Shown here piece after piece: positions 1 through 7,519 of a stretch of DNA of 64,000 bases. The notes beneath the pieces are model-generated. The model made no database searches. It was not told the origin of the DNA and saw nothing but the letters and a program-made list of their open reading frames with translations. The stretch is from Clostridia bacterium (GTDB lineage Bacteria > Bacillota > Clostridia > Christensenellales > UBA1242): the NCBI GenBank assembly GCA_017501645.1, contig JAFVWN010000065.1, positions 17,807 to 81,806 on the forward strand, in the 5' to 3' direction. The first letter of the stretch is position 1. Each line of letters opens with the position of its first letter. Position numbers and translations under genes: made by a program.

Positions 1-304
1 GTTCTTCTGCAATCTCTTTTGGACCAACAGAGCCAAAAGTTTTACCATTCTCACCCATTTTAACAGCAAGTGTAACCATAATGCTCTCAAGTTTCTTAGC
101 GAGAACTTTTGCAGCTTCTGTTTCTTCTTTAATTCTTTTTGCTTCAAGAGCTTTTTCTTGAGCATTAATATTCAAGTTTCCAGTGCTTGCAGGTACAGCA
201 AGTTTATTTTTTAGTAAAAAGTTATTTGCATAACCATCACTAACATTAATAATGTCGCCCTTTCTACCTTGACCTTTAACATCTTTAGATAAAATAACTC
301 TCAT
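1..304 (-). CDS. rplI: 50S ribosomal protein L9 (3' end beyond window)
   Basis: Reading the minus strand from the ATG at 304 gives [20 protein letters not shown] followed by [17 protein letters not shown], which is the N-terminal domain of ribosomal protein L9 that binds 23S rRNA in the large subunit. The connecting helix follows ([26 protein letters not shown]) and the C-terminal domain begins before the window edge cuts the gene. The start is fixed by a GGAGG site 7 nt upstream and a sigma-A promoter further up. rpsF/ssb/rpsR are not visible on this side. Identification is by direct translation and is secure. Confidence 0.95.
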   Translation of the reverse strand, partial: MRVILSKDVKGQGRKGDIINVSDGYANNFLLKNKLAVPASTGNLNINAQEKALEAKRIKEETEAAKVLAKKLESIMVTLAVKMGENGKTFGSVGPKEIAEE

Positions 305-335
305 TTTTATAGCCTCCAAAATACTTAGTATCTTT

Positions 336-364
336 ATTATACTAATCAAACCCCATAAAGTCAA
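336..364 (-). promoter_or_regulatory. Sigma-A promoter of rplI
   Basis: On the minus strand TTGACT (359-364), a 17-bp spacer and TATAAT (336-341) lie about 30 bp upstream of the rplI start. Hexamers and spacing are near consensus. Confidence 0.8.
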
Positions 365-479
365 ACAAAATTAAAACTCACATAAAAAAGACCTAGTTAC
401 AAAGATTGTTTGGATTTATTCTAACATTTTTGCATAATCATTTTTAATTCTTAATTTTTCATTTATATAATAACTATCA

Positions 480-663
480 ACAATTCATCATTTATCATTC
501 TTCTTTCATCACTGCAAAACTGCCAAGTTTTGGCTTATACTCTCCCCCTTTGGTGCAAGCACCACCTTTCCCCCGTCCGGGGGCACCAAGATAATTGAAG
601 TTTGTTTTTAATTGTATATTAACATTCCCTAATTCATCATTCTTCATTTTTCATTCATCATTG
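480..663. repeat. Composite dispersed repeat at the 3' flank of the first DUF6273 gene
   Basis: This fills most of the gene-free stretch 365-693. It contains heptad runs of the ATTCATC/ATTCTTC type (about 484-513 and 632-663) around a C-rich module with two hairpins (about 542-590: GGTG..CACC and CCCCCGTCCGGGGG). The same order of modules recurs at 62690-62870 beside the second DUF6273 gene, so it is a dispersed element and not random AT-rich spacer. No ORF of substance lies in it. Confidence 0.75.
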
Positions 664-666
664 TAT

Positions 667-696
667 AAAAAAATAGAGGTCACCCTCTATTTTTTA
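667..696 (-). terminator. Hairpin/terminator just after the DUF6273 gene
   Basis: On the minus strand a 12-bp stem (AAAAAATAGAGG / CCTCTATTTTTT) with loop GTGA overlaps the stop codon, with A- and T-runs on both sides. It works as an intrinsic terminator. It also sits about 25 bp after the end of the proposed variable region, where DGR target genes commonly carry a hairpin needed for retrohoming. Confidence 0.8.
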
Positions 697-2175
697 TATA
701 CTAATTCTTAATGCCGGACGCACGCCGTAATTGCAGTCCGTGACATAATAAGTGGTGGAGAGGAAGCCACCAGCAGTAACATCGCAGGCAGAAGAAGCCA
801 ACGGACCCGCCGAACGGGTCCAGTAATAGCAGGTTCCTCCACTTGGATGTGTTGCTGTTACATATGAGGTGTTTGTAAACTTATAACAATAATTCCCTAA
901 CGTAAAGTCCGTTGGACTACATAGCATTTTTGTGTTAGTGTTTGTAAATAATCCTGCACTATTATAGTAGTCCCAATATGATAAACAATATATTTTATCT
1001 TCGGTTGTAACACCTGTCGTGTTGCTTGTTGCCGTATCATAATTTCCGGTTATATTATTCCCCACTGTCGTTGTAGATATTAATTCTTGCTCGCCACTTG
1101 TAAATGCACTTGTATAGAATGTGCCATTGAGCCATGTTCGAAGTTCGCTGTTTATCCATTGATTTGGGTCATCACTGGTTCCCGCTGTTCCGTCTGCATC
1201 TGTGTTACTTGTATAAAATCGTATATCCGCTGTTAGTGCTAAATAACTCATTATTTCAAGTTCGCTATCACTTCCGCTTGTATATGCTTCATAGTTTAAG
1301 ATTATCCACCTTATTGGTTCTACTTTGAACCATGTATATTCTGTTGTACTAGATGACCCCACAGTTTCCCCGTTTAAATATGTGTAACTGCTACTATACA
1401 CATATCTATTTCCTCTTGCATATATGTTTCCATCTGTATACTGATATGCTTGCCATGTCCTTGTTCTTACTGTATATGTATTCACTGCTGTTGGACTATT
1501 ACTATTATACCAACTCTCTAAGGTTGTATTCATGCTTGAACCAACATATGTTTGCGGATAGTTTCCAAAATCCACATAGTACATATTCAATCCAGCACTT
1601 GGATTTCCCACAGCAATAGTGTCCGTTGATATTGACACATTTGTTACTATCTCTACACTATTCTCATCTATTACTGTATCTGCACTTATATTTACTATTG
1701 CTCCTTCTTCTGCATAAATTGATGGACCATAATTTGCAGTGTTTCCTGTTATTGTCCCTGCATTTATATTACAAGTTCCTCCAGATGACACATATATTGC
1801 TCCTCCATAAGTTGCACTACAACCTGTTAGTGTTCCTCCTTCCATTGTAAAAGTCGCTCCCTCACTTATAAAGATTGCTCCTCCATATGTGTTTGTATGG
1901 TTTTGTATTGTTCCTCCAATCATTATAAATGTTGAGTCTGGCTCAAGAAACACTGCTCCGCCTTTATAACTTGTGCTTTGTCCTTGTGCAGGAGATGTTT
2001 CATCTGCCATTGCAAAATAATTTGCTTCATATCTTGTTTTATTGACTGGAACCTTTTCTTTTTCTACTTTTTCAGTTTTATTACCGTTTGAAATCATAAG
2101 AAAAGACATACATAAACTTGTTATGCACATTATTGGTAATATTATTGTTAATAATATCTTAAATCTTTTCTTCAT
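694..2175 (-). CDS. Secreted beta-helix + DUF6273 protein, proposed DGR target
   Basis: The 493-aa product has an N-terminal signal/anchor (residues ~5-28). About five ~20-residue right-handed beta-helix repeats follow (~71-170; GGAIYV..GGT..I..GTI..N pattern). A DUF6273 domain (~190-493) has the motifs VEPIRWIIL, LRTWLN, YWTRS and a C-terminal GVRPALRI, resembling the C-type-lectin/FGE-like fold of many DGR targets. Residues 448-486 are the proposed variable region. The C-terminal ~300 residues are nearly identical to the gene at 62975-64000 except there. The start ATG follows a GGGGGCGAGA purine stretch; the promoter appears to hold a 13-G tract. Likely an exported ligand-binding surface protein; the ligand is unknown. 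Confidence 0.85.
   Translation of the reverse strand: MKKRFKILLTIILPIMCITSLCMSFLMISNGNKTEKVEKEKVPVNKTRYEANYFAMADETSPAQGQSTSYKGGAVFLEPDSTFIMIGGTIQNHTNTYGGAIFISEGATFTMEGGTLTGCSATYGGAIYVSSGGTCNINAGTITGNTANYGPSIYAEEGAIVNISADTVIDENSVEIVTNVSISTDTIAVGNPSAGLNMYYVDFGNYPQTYVGSSMNTTLESWYNSNSPTAVNTYTVRTRTWQAYQYTDGNIYARGNRYVYSSSYTYLNGETVGSSSTTEYTWFKVEPIRWIILNYEAYTSGSDSELEIMSYLALTADIRFYTSNTDADGTAGTSDDPNQWINSELRTWLNGTFYTSAFTSGEQELISTTTVGNNITGNYDTATSNTTGVTTEDKIYCLSYWDYYNSAGLFTNTNTKMLCSPTDFTLGNYCYKFTNTSYVTATHPSGGTCYYWTRSAGPLASSACDVTAGGFLSTTYYVTDCNYGVRPALRISI
718..834 (-). other. Proposed DGR variable region (copy 1)
   Basis: Aligned by codon with 62999-63115, this 39-codon stretch has 20 codons that differ at positions 1 and/or 2 and keep position 3 (for example TAT/CGT, GCT/AAT, TCC/CAC, TAC/CGC); 17 end in T or C. 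Only two codons differ at position 3 alone. Invariant codons in the core (GCT, TCT, GCC, TGC, GTT, GTC, GGC, GTG, CGT) contain no A on the coding strand. This is what adenine-specific mutagenic retrohoming from an AAY-rich template leaves. The stretch ends in GGCGTGCGTCC, a candidate IMH-like end. Confidence 0.82.
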
Positions 2176-2232
2176 TCTCGCCCCCTATTAAATGGCTCAA
2201 TGTAATTGGAATTAGTTTTTACATTTATGCAA

Positions 2233-2349
2233 TAAATATCCGCAATTCATCATTTATCATTCTTCATTCATCACTGTTTTTAAACCCTTCGGGTTTTGTT
2301 CCTGCGGAAAGCGAAAACAAGTTTCGCCTTCATTCTTCATTCATCATTA
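2233..2349. repeat. Dispersed repeat in the 5' leader of the DUF6273 gene
   Basis: Heptads ATTCATC/ATTTATC/ATTCTTC (2243-2273) are followed by hairpin AACCCTTCGGGTT (2283-2296), the linker TTGTTCCTGCGG, hairpin GCGAAA..TTTCGC (2311-2327) and more heptads (2330-2348). The same design occurs at 19933-20097, 28266-28335 and 62839-62950. It lies between the promoter-like G tract and the ATG, so it would be part of the untranslated leader. It fills most of the gene-free stretch 2176-2498. Confidence 0.75.
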
Positions 2350-2383
2350 AAAAAACAAATTATTTTTGCTTTCTCTCTTCCTG

Positions 2384-2420
2384 ATACTAGTCTACCCCCC
2401 CCCCCCCGATTTTTTGTCAA
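2384..2420 (-). promoter_or_regulatory. Promoter-like element with 13-G tract (possible phase switch)
   Basis: On the minus strand TTGACA (2415-2420) is followed by AAAAATC, then 13 consecutive G (C at 2395-2407) and TAGACT (2389-2394), overlapping TAGTAT (2384-2389). The hexamer spacing is 20 bp for TAGACT. Slippage of the G tract would change this spacing. A similar element lies upstream of the BspA-type gene (20102-20135). Promoter activity is inferred. Confidence 0.55.
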
Positions 2421-2498
2421 GCAATTTAAGTTCTTATTTCAAAAATATTGAATAAAAACATTATGTTTTTTACAAACTATCATAAAAAGGAGATAATT

Positions 2499-2786
2499 AT
2501 GTTTGATTTAAAATGTAAAAGACAAGGTTGTAAATTCAATCAAAATTGTAACTGCACAGCACACAATGTAAAAGTTGACAACACCACTAAATGTGAAACC
2601 TATGAAGACAGTAAAAATCCACAAATGCAACAAGATAAAATACCTCAACCACCAACAAGAAAAAACATCTGTGTTTCTTGTGATGCAAAATGTCTTTTTA
2701 ATCAAGACCACACCTGCAAAGCCAATGGAATTACAGTAATAACAAATGACTTTGCCCCTGAATGCTGTACATTTCTACCAAAATAA
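2499..2786 (+). CDS. Tandem DUF1540 cysteine-rich protein
   Basis: The 95-aa protein holds two copies of the DUF1540 pattern (C-x4-C-x-F/Y-N-x4-C-x-A-x2-I/V-x-V ... C). The first is at residues ~5-37 (CKRQGCKFNQNCNCTAHNV), the second at ~58-92 (CVSCDAKCLFNQDHTCKA); a proline/glutamine linker joins them. The cysteine arrangement suggests metal binding; the family's function is not established. The start at 2499 is chosen for AAAAGGAG seven bases upstream; an upstream in-frame ATG at 2460 lacks such a site. Likely cytoplasmic, single-gene unit closed by a terminator. Confidence 0.85.
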   Translation: MFDLKCKRQGCKFNQNCNCTAHNVKVDNTTKCETYEDSKNPQMQQDKIPQPPTRKNICVSCDAKCLFNQDHTCKANGITVITNDFAPECCTFLPK

Positions 2787-2810
2787 AAAGAGCAATTGCT
2801 CTTTTTTTGT
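2786..2810 (+). terminator. Terminator after the DUF1540 gene
   Basis: AAAAGAGCAATTGCTCTTTTTTT forms a perfect GAGCAATTGCTC palindrome followed by a T-run directly after the stop codon. Confidence 0.85.
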
Positions 2811-2854
2811 TACTTTTTTGTTTAAAAATCAACAACATTGTGCAAAAATTATAT

Positions 2855-3082
2855 ATGATAAAATATATTTCTGTAATTGCAAAAATGTCTAGCACTGGAA
2901 AAGTTTCACCGCTTTCAATCATTTGGGAAGACGGCAGAGAATTTTCTATTGATAAAATTATTGATTGTCGTCCTAAAGCATCCACAAAAGGCGGTGGAAA
3001 GGGTCTTCGCTATACTGTTAAAATTAAAGGTCAAGAAAAGTATTTATTCTTGAACGAATACCTTTGGTTTATCGAATTATAG
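2855..3082 (+). CDS. Small conserved-looking protein of unknown function
   Basis: The 75-aa product (MIKYISVIAKMSSTGKVSPL, then IIWEDGREFSIDKI, a Gly/Lys-rich turn KGGGKGLRYTVKI and YLFLNEYLWF) looks like a compact all-beta domain. I recall similar small Clostridia proteins of unknown function but cannot name a family. The start is uncertain. The ATG at 2855 keeps the first beta strand but has no Shine-Dalgarno site and sits inside a -10-like TATGATAAAAT; the alternative ATG at 2885 would remove ten residues. It runs convergent to dinB. Confidence 0.6.
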   Translation: MIKYISVIAKMSSTGKVSPLSIIWEDGREFSIDKIIDCRPKASTKGGGKGLRYTVKIKGQEKYLFLNEYLWFIEL

Positions 3083-3163
3083 ACCTTTTTGCTAGTTCCA
3101 AACACTAATCTCACATCTTTAATCTTATACAATTTCTTTGTCTATTTTTTAATAAATTTATTT

Positions 3164-4420
3164 TTACCAGCTATCAACTTCTCCTCCAGTTTTCTCTTTA
3201 CTTAAAGCACCTAAATCACCCTTTATATTCATTTCTGCAAGATGGCTGTCTGTAAGCATAATGCCTTTATTTATAATGGTTCTGCCAAACCTATCTCGCA
3301 TATGTTCAATTGTTTCTTCAAGCTTGACTAGTTTGTTTCTTTTTGTATTATCTGTGCAAAAATCAAGTTGTTCTTGGTCTGTGAAATCACTTACAGACAC
3401 ACCGAGTCCTCTTATTAACAAACCTCCCCACGAAAAATGCTTTTTAAACAACGAAAAAGCCTCATTTGCTATTTCCGTACTAAGACAAGTGGGTCTATCA
3501 AACTTTTTAGTCCTCATAACACTATGTAGGTCATTTGTAGTTATTGTGAGAGAGACCGTTCTCGCAAACTTAAAACCGTCATTTTTCATTCTCGAACAAA
3601 CACTTTCGCTTAAAAGAGTTAAAAGAGCATAGACATCATCATCTGTTACAATATCCCTATAATAAGTAATGCTATTACCAACAGACTTTATTTCCTCCCT
3701 ATCCTCATATGCTCTCACAGGGTCTTGGTCTTGCCCCCTTGCATACGCTTGAAGAACCTCACCCCACTTACCTAGTTTACTCACAAGAATTTTTTTGCTG
3801 AATGTTGCAAGTTCACCAATGGTTTTTATTGTAAGTTTTTCTAATTTCTCTTTCGTTGCTCTTCCAACATATAAAAGGTCACTTGCTGGAAGTCTCCACA
3901 CCATTTGCTTAAAATTGTCTTTATCAATAATTGTAACGGCATCCGGCTTTTTTATATCCGAACCAAGTTTTGCAAAAACCTTATTAAAACTTACGCCAAT
4001 TGAAACGGTAAGTCCAATTTCTTCCTTTACTCTTTTTCTAATTTCTTCCGCTATAAGATACCCATCACCATTGTGTCTTGGAGAAGTTGTAACATCAAGC
4101 CACGCCTCATCAATACCAAAGGGTTCAACTTGGTCTGTATAATCAAGATATATCTTTCTTACAGCTCTTGAATACTTTAAATACATATCGTGTCTTGCTG
4201 GAACACAGACAATCCCAGGACAAAGTTTTTCAGCTTCAAAAATAGGCATACCTGTTTTAACACCCGCCTTTTTTGCCAGCATATTTTTTGCCAGCACTAT
4301 ACCATGCCTATCCTCTTTCTTCCCACAAACAGCAACAGCTTTACCCTGAAGCTCTGGGTTTAATAGACACTCAACAGACGCATAAAAATTATTCAAATCC
4401 GAATGCAATATTGTTCTCAT
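3164..4420 (-). CDS. dinB: DNA polymerase IV (Y family)
   Basis: Translesion DNA polymerase of about 418 aa. Seen: the N-terminal catalytic motif HSDLNNFYASVE with the first metal-binding Asp, the steric region KEDRHGIVLAKN, the second acidic motif GIDEAWLDVT, the SIGVSFNKVFAKLGSDIKKPD finger motif, the HhH-like GRATKEKLEKL region and a little-finger domain. ATG 4420 (MRTILHSD) is preferred over an upstream in-frame TTG because it matches the family start. The promoter lies so close that the mRNA should be leaderless. Expected role: DNA damage tolerance. No beta-clamp motif was securely seen at the C-terminus. Confidence 0.93.
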   Translation of the reverse strand: MRTILHSDLNNFYASVECLLNPELQGKAVAVCGKKEDRHGIVLAKNMLAKKAGVKTGMPIFEAEKLCPGIVCVPARHDMYLKYSRAVRKIYLDYTDQVEPFGIDEAWLDVTTSPRHNGDGYLIAEEIRKRVKEEIGLTVSIGVSFNKVFAKLGSDIKKPDAVTIIDKDNFKQMVWRLPASDLLYVGRATKEKLEKLTIKTIGELATFSKKILVSKLGKWGEVLQAYARGQDQDPVRAYEDREEIKSVGNSITYYRDIVTDDDVYALLTLLSESVCSRMKNDGFKFARTVSLTITTNDLHSVMRTKKFDRPTCLSTEIANEAFSLFKKHFSWGGLLIRGLGVSVSDFTDQEQLDFCTDNTKRNKLVKLEETIEHMRDRFGRTIINKGIMLTDSHLAEMNIKGDLGALSKEKTGGEVDSW

Positions 4421-4426
4421 AGTTTT

Positions 4427-4455
4427 ATTATATATCAAACAAATGTTCTAAGCAA
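4427..4455 (-). promoter_or_regulatory. Promoter of dinB placed for a leaderless transcript
   Basis: TTGCTT (4450-4455), a 17-bp spacer, TATAAT (4427-4432), then six bases to the ATG. Transcription starting about 7 nt after the -10 would begin at the ATG. No Shine-Dalgarno site is present. Confidence 0.7.
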
Positions 4456-4593
4456 GTGTTTTTTACCATTTTTCATATTTGTTTTTAACAAAAATTCATA
4501 AAAAAATTAAAAAAGGTTATTTTTTTAGGCTCAAAAGATTTTATTTTTCAAAAATACTATGATATAATACTAGTAAATATGGAGGTTTTACTC

Positions 4594-5337
4594 ATGGAAC
4601 AATATGTTGCAAATTCTTTTGACAAAAACTATGCAGCCGCTTGGAGTGCTGACCAAGGTGGCTTTTCTTACCAATTGGCACAAAATTTACTTAACTATTT
4701 AAGTAGAAATAAAATCGTAGCAAAATCTTGTCTTGATATTTGCTGTGGTACTGGCGAGTTTTTAAGTTACTTTGCAAAAGCTGGTCTTGCTTGTGCCGGT
4801 ACTGAAGTTGCTAAGAGTATGGTTGAATATTCTCTTGCAAAATACCCAAACATTGCTTTTACCCTTGCAAATAAAATTAACGACATCCCTGTAAAAGGCA
4901 AATTCGATATTATCACTTGTAACCACGATGTTATCAATATGCTTGAAAGATTTAGCGAGTGGGAAGCAATGTTTAAAGAAGTTCACTCTACTCTTAACAA
5001 AAATGGTATCTTTATGTTTGACTTCTATACTAAGAAGAAACTTGAGAACTGGAACGAAGTTGTGTACGAATCAAGTGAAGCTATGGACCATGTTCGCTCT
5101 ATCAAAAAAGGTATGGATAACAAGTGCGTAATCGAAGAAATATATTATGTAAAAAATAAAGAAGACCTTTATAATAAAACTTTTGACATTATGGTTGAAT
5201 CTTATTTTGAAAATGAACAAATTTTTGACGCTCTTAAAAAAGCCGGTTTCAAAACTATAGAAATTTGTGATTTCTCTCTTGAAAAAACATCTAACTATAA
5301 TGACAGAAATCGTATCCACATCATTGCTAAAAAGTAA
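4594..5337 (+). CDS. SAM-dependent class I methyltransferase
   Basis: The 247-aa protein shows the Rossmann methyltransferase motif I (LDICCGTGEFLSYFAKAG, ~50-67), motif II acidic region (AGTEVAKSMVEYSLAKYP), motif IV (FDIITCNHDVINML) and the post-IV strand (GIFMFDFYTKKKLENW). The substrate cannot be read from the sequence; relatives act on small molecules, tRNA or protein. The start at 4594 is supported by GGAGG at 4581-4585; the ATG at 4579 would lie before that site. An extended -10 TGATATAAT (4560-4568) precedes it. Single gene with its own terminator. Confidence 0.85.
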   Translation: MEQYVANSFDKNYAAAWSADQGGFSYQLAQNLLNYLSRNKIVAKSCLDICCGTGEFLSYFAKAGLACAGTEVAKSMVEYSLAKYPNIAFTLANKINDIPVKGKFDIITCNHDVINMLERFSEWEAMFKEVHSTLNKNGIFMFDFYTKKKLENWNEVVYESSEAMDHVRSIKKGMDNKCVIEEIYYVKNKEDLYNKTFDIMVESYFENEQIFDALKKAGFKTIEICDFSLEKTSNYNDRNRIHIIAKK

Positions 5338-5343
5338 TTTTTT

Positions 5344-5372
5344 AAGCCCCTACTTTTGTAGAGGCTTTTTCT
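5344..5372 (+). terminator. Terminator after the methyltransferase gene
   Basis: AAGCCCCTAC-TTTT-GTAGAGGCTT stem (one mismatch) followed by a T-rich run. Confidence 0.75.
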
Positions 5373-5411
5373 TTTCTTCCCCACTTTACTCCACATTAAA
5401 AATATATGGTA

Positions 5412-5440
5412 TTGACTTTTTATTCGTTTAGTGATACACT
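5412..5440 (+). promoter_or_regulatory. Promoter of the 139-aa gene
   Basis: TTGACT (5412-5417), exact 17-bp spacer, TACACT (5435-5440), 45 bp before the chosen start. Confidence 0.7.
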
Positions 5441-5485
5441 ATGCAAACTCAAAACAAGAAAACATTTGAGGAGAAAAGGATTATT

Positions 5486-5905
5486 ATGGAATTTGAAAAA
5501 TATGCCACAGCATTAACCCTTTACAGCAAACACATTGCTCAACACGAAAAAAATTGTCAACAATTAACAACTGCCAAAATTTTCGCAGAGCTTTGTACTC
5601 AAAGAGTTTTAAATGCTAAAGGCAGAGAAAAAACTAAACAAATAAAAATTGCCAAACAAAAACAAGAACAATACGGAGATGTTGTTGAAAATTATAATTC
5701 AACATATGAAAAATGTAGAGGTTGTCTACTTCTTGCAACTAAATGTGCACCATCTTCAAAAACAAAACAAGATGTTCTTGACACTCTTACATCTTTAGAC
5801 TCTAAACATTTAAGTTATAGAGATGTTTGTTCTATTGTTTCTCGTTTCCTTGAAGCAGATATGGCAAATCTTAAAGAAACTGAAGAAGAACCTGCAAATG
5901 CATAA
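5486..5905 (+). CDS. Helical protein of unknown function
   Basis: The 139-aa product is mostly predicted helix (lysine, glutamine and glutamate rich) with a middle cysteine pair (KCRGCLLLATKC, three Cys) and an acidic tail (LKETEEEPANA). No signal peptide, membrane segment or known motif was recognised. ATG 5486 is chosen for the GAGGAGAAAAGG stretch just upstream; an in-frame ATG at 5441 would begin right at the -10. A strong promoter and its own terminator show it is an independent unit. I do not assign a function. Confidence 0.7.
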   Translation: MEFEKYATALTLYSKHIAQHEKNCQQLTTAKIFAELCTQRVLNAKGREKTKQIKIAKQKQEQYGDVVENYNSTYEKCRGCLLLATKCAPSSKTKQDVLDTLTSLDSKHLSYRDVCSIVSRFLEADMANLKETEEEPANA

Positions 5906-5911
5906 AACACA

Positions 5912-5946
5912 AAAAGACTTTATCTAAATTTGATAAAGTCTTTTTT
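5912..5946. terminator. Bidirectional terminator between convergent genes
   Basis: AAAAGACTTTATC / GATAAAGTCTTTT stem with loop TAAATTT and T-runs on both strands; serves the plus gene ending at 5905 and the minus gene ending at 5951. Confidence 0.8.
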
Positions 5947-5950
5947 CTTT

Positions 5951-6364
5951 TTAAATATTACAAACATCAATCACTACATCATACAGCTTATCCATAGAAT
6001 TTTGCAAACTTAAATAAAAGCATCTGCCATCATACTTTTCATTATTTTTTCTAATAAGATTAAAGCCGTGCCAATCTTTTTCAATATTTATCAATAAACT
6101 CTCAAAATCCATTGCTTCATAACTATTAACTTCTTTATAACAAAGTTCAATCCATACCCCACTTTTCATTTCTTCACGAGTTAGATCATCAATACTGACA
6201 CCAAATGCAGGCATTTCGTGAGAGTTTTGAGTAACTTCTCTAAGAGTTTGTATTATCAACTCAAACTTATCATCACCCCTTTGAAAAACAACCTCTCTTC
6301 CCTCAACAGTTGCAATAATGTTTTGAACATAATCAAAACTATCAATTATTTTTTCAAACTTCAT
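5951..6364 (-). CDS. Hypothetical protein
   Basis: A 137-aa soluble protein starting MKFEKIIDSFDYVQNI, with a beta-rich middle (FELIIQTLREVTQ, GVWIELCYKEV) and a helix-strand end (FYLSLQNSMDKLYDVVIDV). No catalytic motif or family was recognised. The start is placed at 6364 because GGAGGGG lies six bases upstream; an in-frame upstream ATG would add 28 hydrophobic residues that overlap this site and is probably not used. It is flanked by terminators on both sides and appears monocistronic. Confidence 0.7.
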   Translation of the reverse strand: MKFEKIIDSFDYVQNIIATVEGREVVFQRGDDKFELIIQTLREVTQNSHEMPAFGVSIDDLTREEMKSGVWIELCYKEVNSYEAMDFESLLINIEKDWHGFNLIRKNNEKYDGRCFYLSLQNSMDKLYDVVIDVCNI

Positions 6365-6488
6365 AGCCCCTCCAAAATTTAGTAAATATATTAAACTTAG
6401 TAAACATTTTAACAACATTATATAATCCCTTAACAATATTGTCTTCAAAAAATCAAAAATAATTCATCAATAATAAAATATTATGCAA

Positions 6489-6514
6489 AAAAAATAGGCG
6501 ATTGCCTATTTTTA
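6489..6514 (-). terminator. Terminator after degV-like gene
   Basis: AAAAATAGGC-GATT-GCCTATTTTT stem with flanking A/T runs. Confidence 0.8.
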
Positions 6515-7369
6515 TCTTTTATCAGCTGTGTAACACATACACATATTTCCCGCTCCTCCGTGAGCCCCAACGATAACGCCAAGATAATCAACTATAAATT
6601 CAACATCTTTAAATTTTTCGTCTTTACAAATCAAATCTCTAATAAAATCTGCCTCACTGTAACTATCACCGTGAAGAATGTAAACATACTTGCTTTCAAA
6701 ATTATAATTTTCTTTAAAAAGCTCAGCCATTCTAACTAACGCTCTTTTTCTTGAAAACACTTTTTGTTTTTGAACAAATTTACCTTCATTATTTACATAA
6801 ATAATCGGCTTAATATTTAAAACATTTCCCACAAGCGCAACAATCTTTGAACATCTACCACTTCTTGCAAGAGTCTTTAAGTCTTCTGGAGAAAAGTTCA
6901 AAACAACTCTTTCCTTTAAGTTTTCTGCATACTCAACAAGTTCTTCAAAAGTTTTGCCCTCTTTCATTTTGTTGTAAACTTCTTTTAGGATAATCGCTTG
7001 AGCTCCAGAGCCTGTTAGAGTGTCCACAACATACACCCTATTCCCTCCAAGCGCATTTACTTTTTCAGCGGCATCTTTTGCACATTTATTTGTTCCACTT
7101 ATTGCACCGTCAAATCCAATATGTAAAACATCCCCATCTTTTACAAGCTCTTTAAAATACTCTTCAAACTCATATTCATTAATCAAACTGGTTTTGAACA
7201 TATCCCCTTTCTTTATTGCATCATAAAATTGCATTAAGGAAATATCTGCAACATCCTCTTTTTTTGTTTCGTTATATAGTTTGAGCGAAATATGTTTTAT
7301 CCCCTTTTTATCAAGTTCCTCAAGAGGTATATCACAAGCGTTTTCTGCAGATAGAATAATGTTTTTCAT
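6512..7369 (-). CDS. DegV family fatty-acid-binding protein
   Basis: The 285-aa protein matches the DegV fold. It has an N-terminal domain starting MKNIILSAENACDIP (the usual ..DS..D is here ENACD), the substrate-loop TSLINEYEFEEYFK, the GAISGTNKCAKDAAEKV helix (family S.LSGTYQSA), VVDTLTGSGAQAI and the C-terminal KPIIYVNNEGK and HGDSYSEADFIRD motifs. Family members (FakB) bind fatty acids and present them to a FakA kinase for phosphorylation; no FakA is visible here. GGAG lies 7 nt before the ATG. The deviation at the canonical DS motif leaves the ligand uncertain. Confidence 0.88.
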   Translation of the reverse strand: MKNIILSAENACDIPLEELDKKGIKHISLKLYNETKKEDVADISLMQFYDAIKKGDMFKTSLINEYEFEEYFKELVKDGDVLHIGFDGAISGTNKCAKDAAEKVNALGGNRVYVVDTLTGSGAQAIILKEVYNKMKEGKTFEELVEYAENLKERVVLNFSPEDLKTLARSGRCSKIVALVGNVLNIKPIIYVNNEGKFVQKQKVFSRKRALVRMAELFKENYNFESKYVYILHGDSYSEADFIRDLICKDEKFKDVEFIVDYLGVIVGAHGGAGNMCMCYTADKR

Positions 7370-7467
7370 AATAACTCCTTAAAAATAAACTAGAATACTA
7401 CGCAATCTAGTATTAAAAACCATTTTAAACATTTGTTAATGTTCTGTCAATCAATATATAAAAAAAA

Positions 7468-7496
7468 TTGCAAAACTAAAAACTATATGATAAAAT
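7468..7496 (+). promoter_or_regulatory. Promoter of the DUF1836 gene
   Basis: TTGCAA (7468-7473), 17-bp spacer, TAAAAT (7491-7496), 24 bp before the ATG. Confidence 0.7.
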
Positions 7497-7519
7497 ATTA
7501 TTAATAGGAAACATTTTTT

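Noticed and set aside
484..663. Insertion-sequence remnant
   Set aside because: No transposase fragment or terminal inverted repeat with target duplication; the units are hairpins and heptads.
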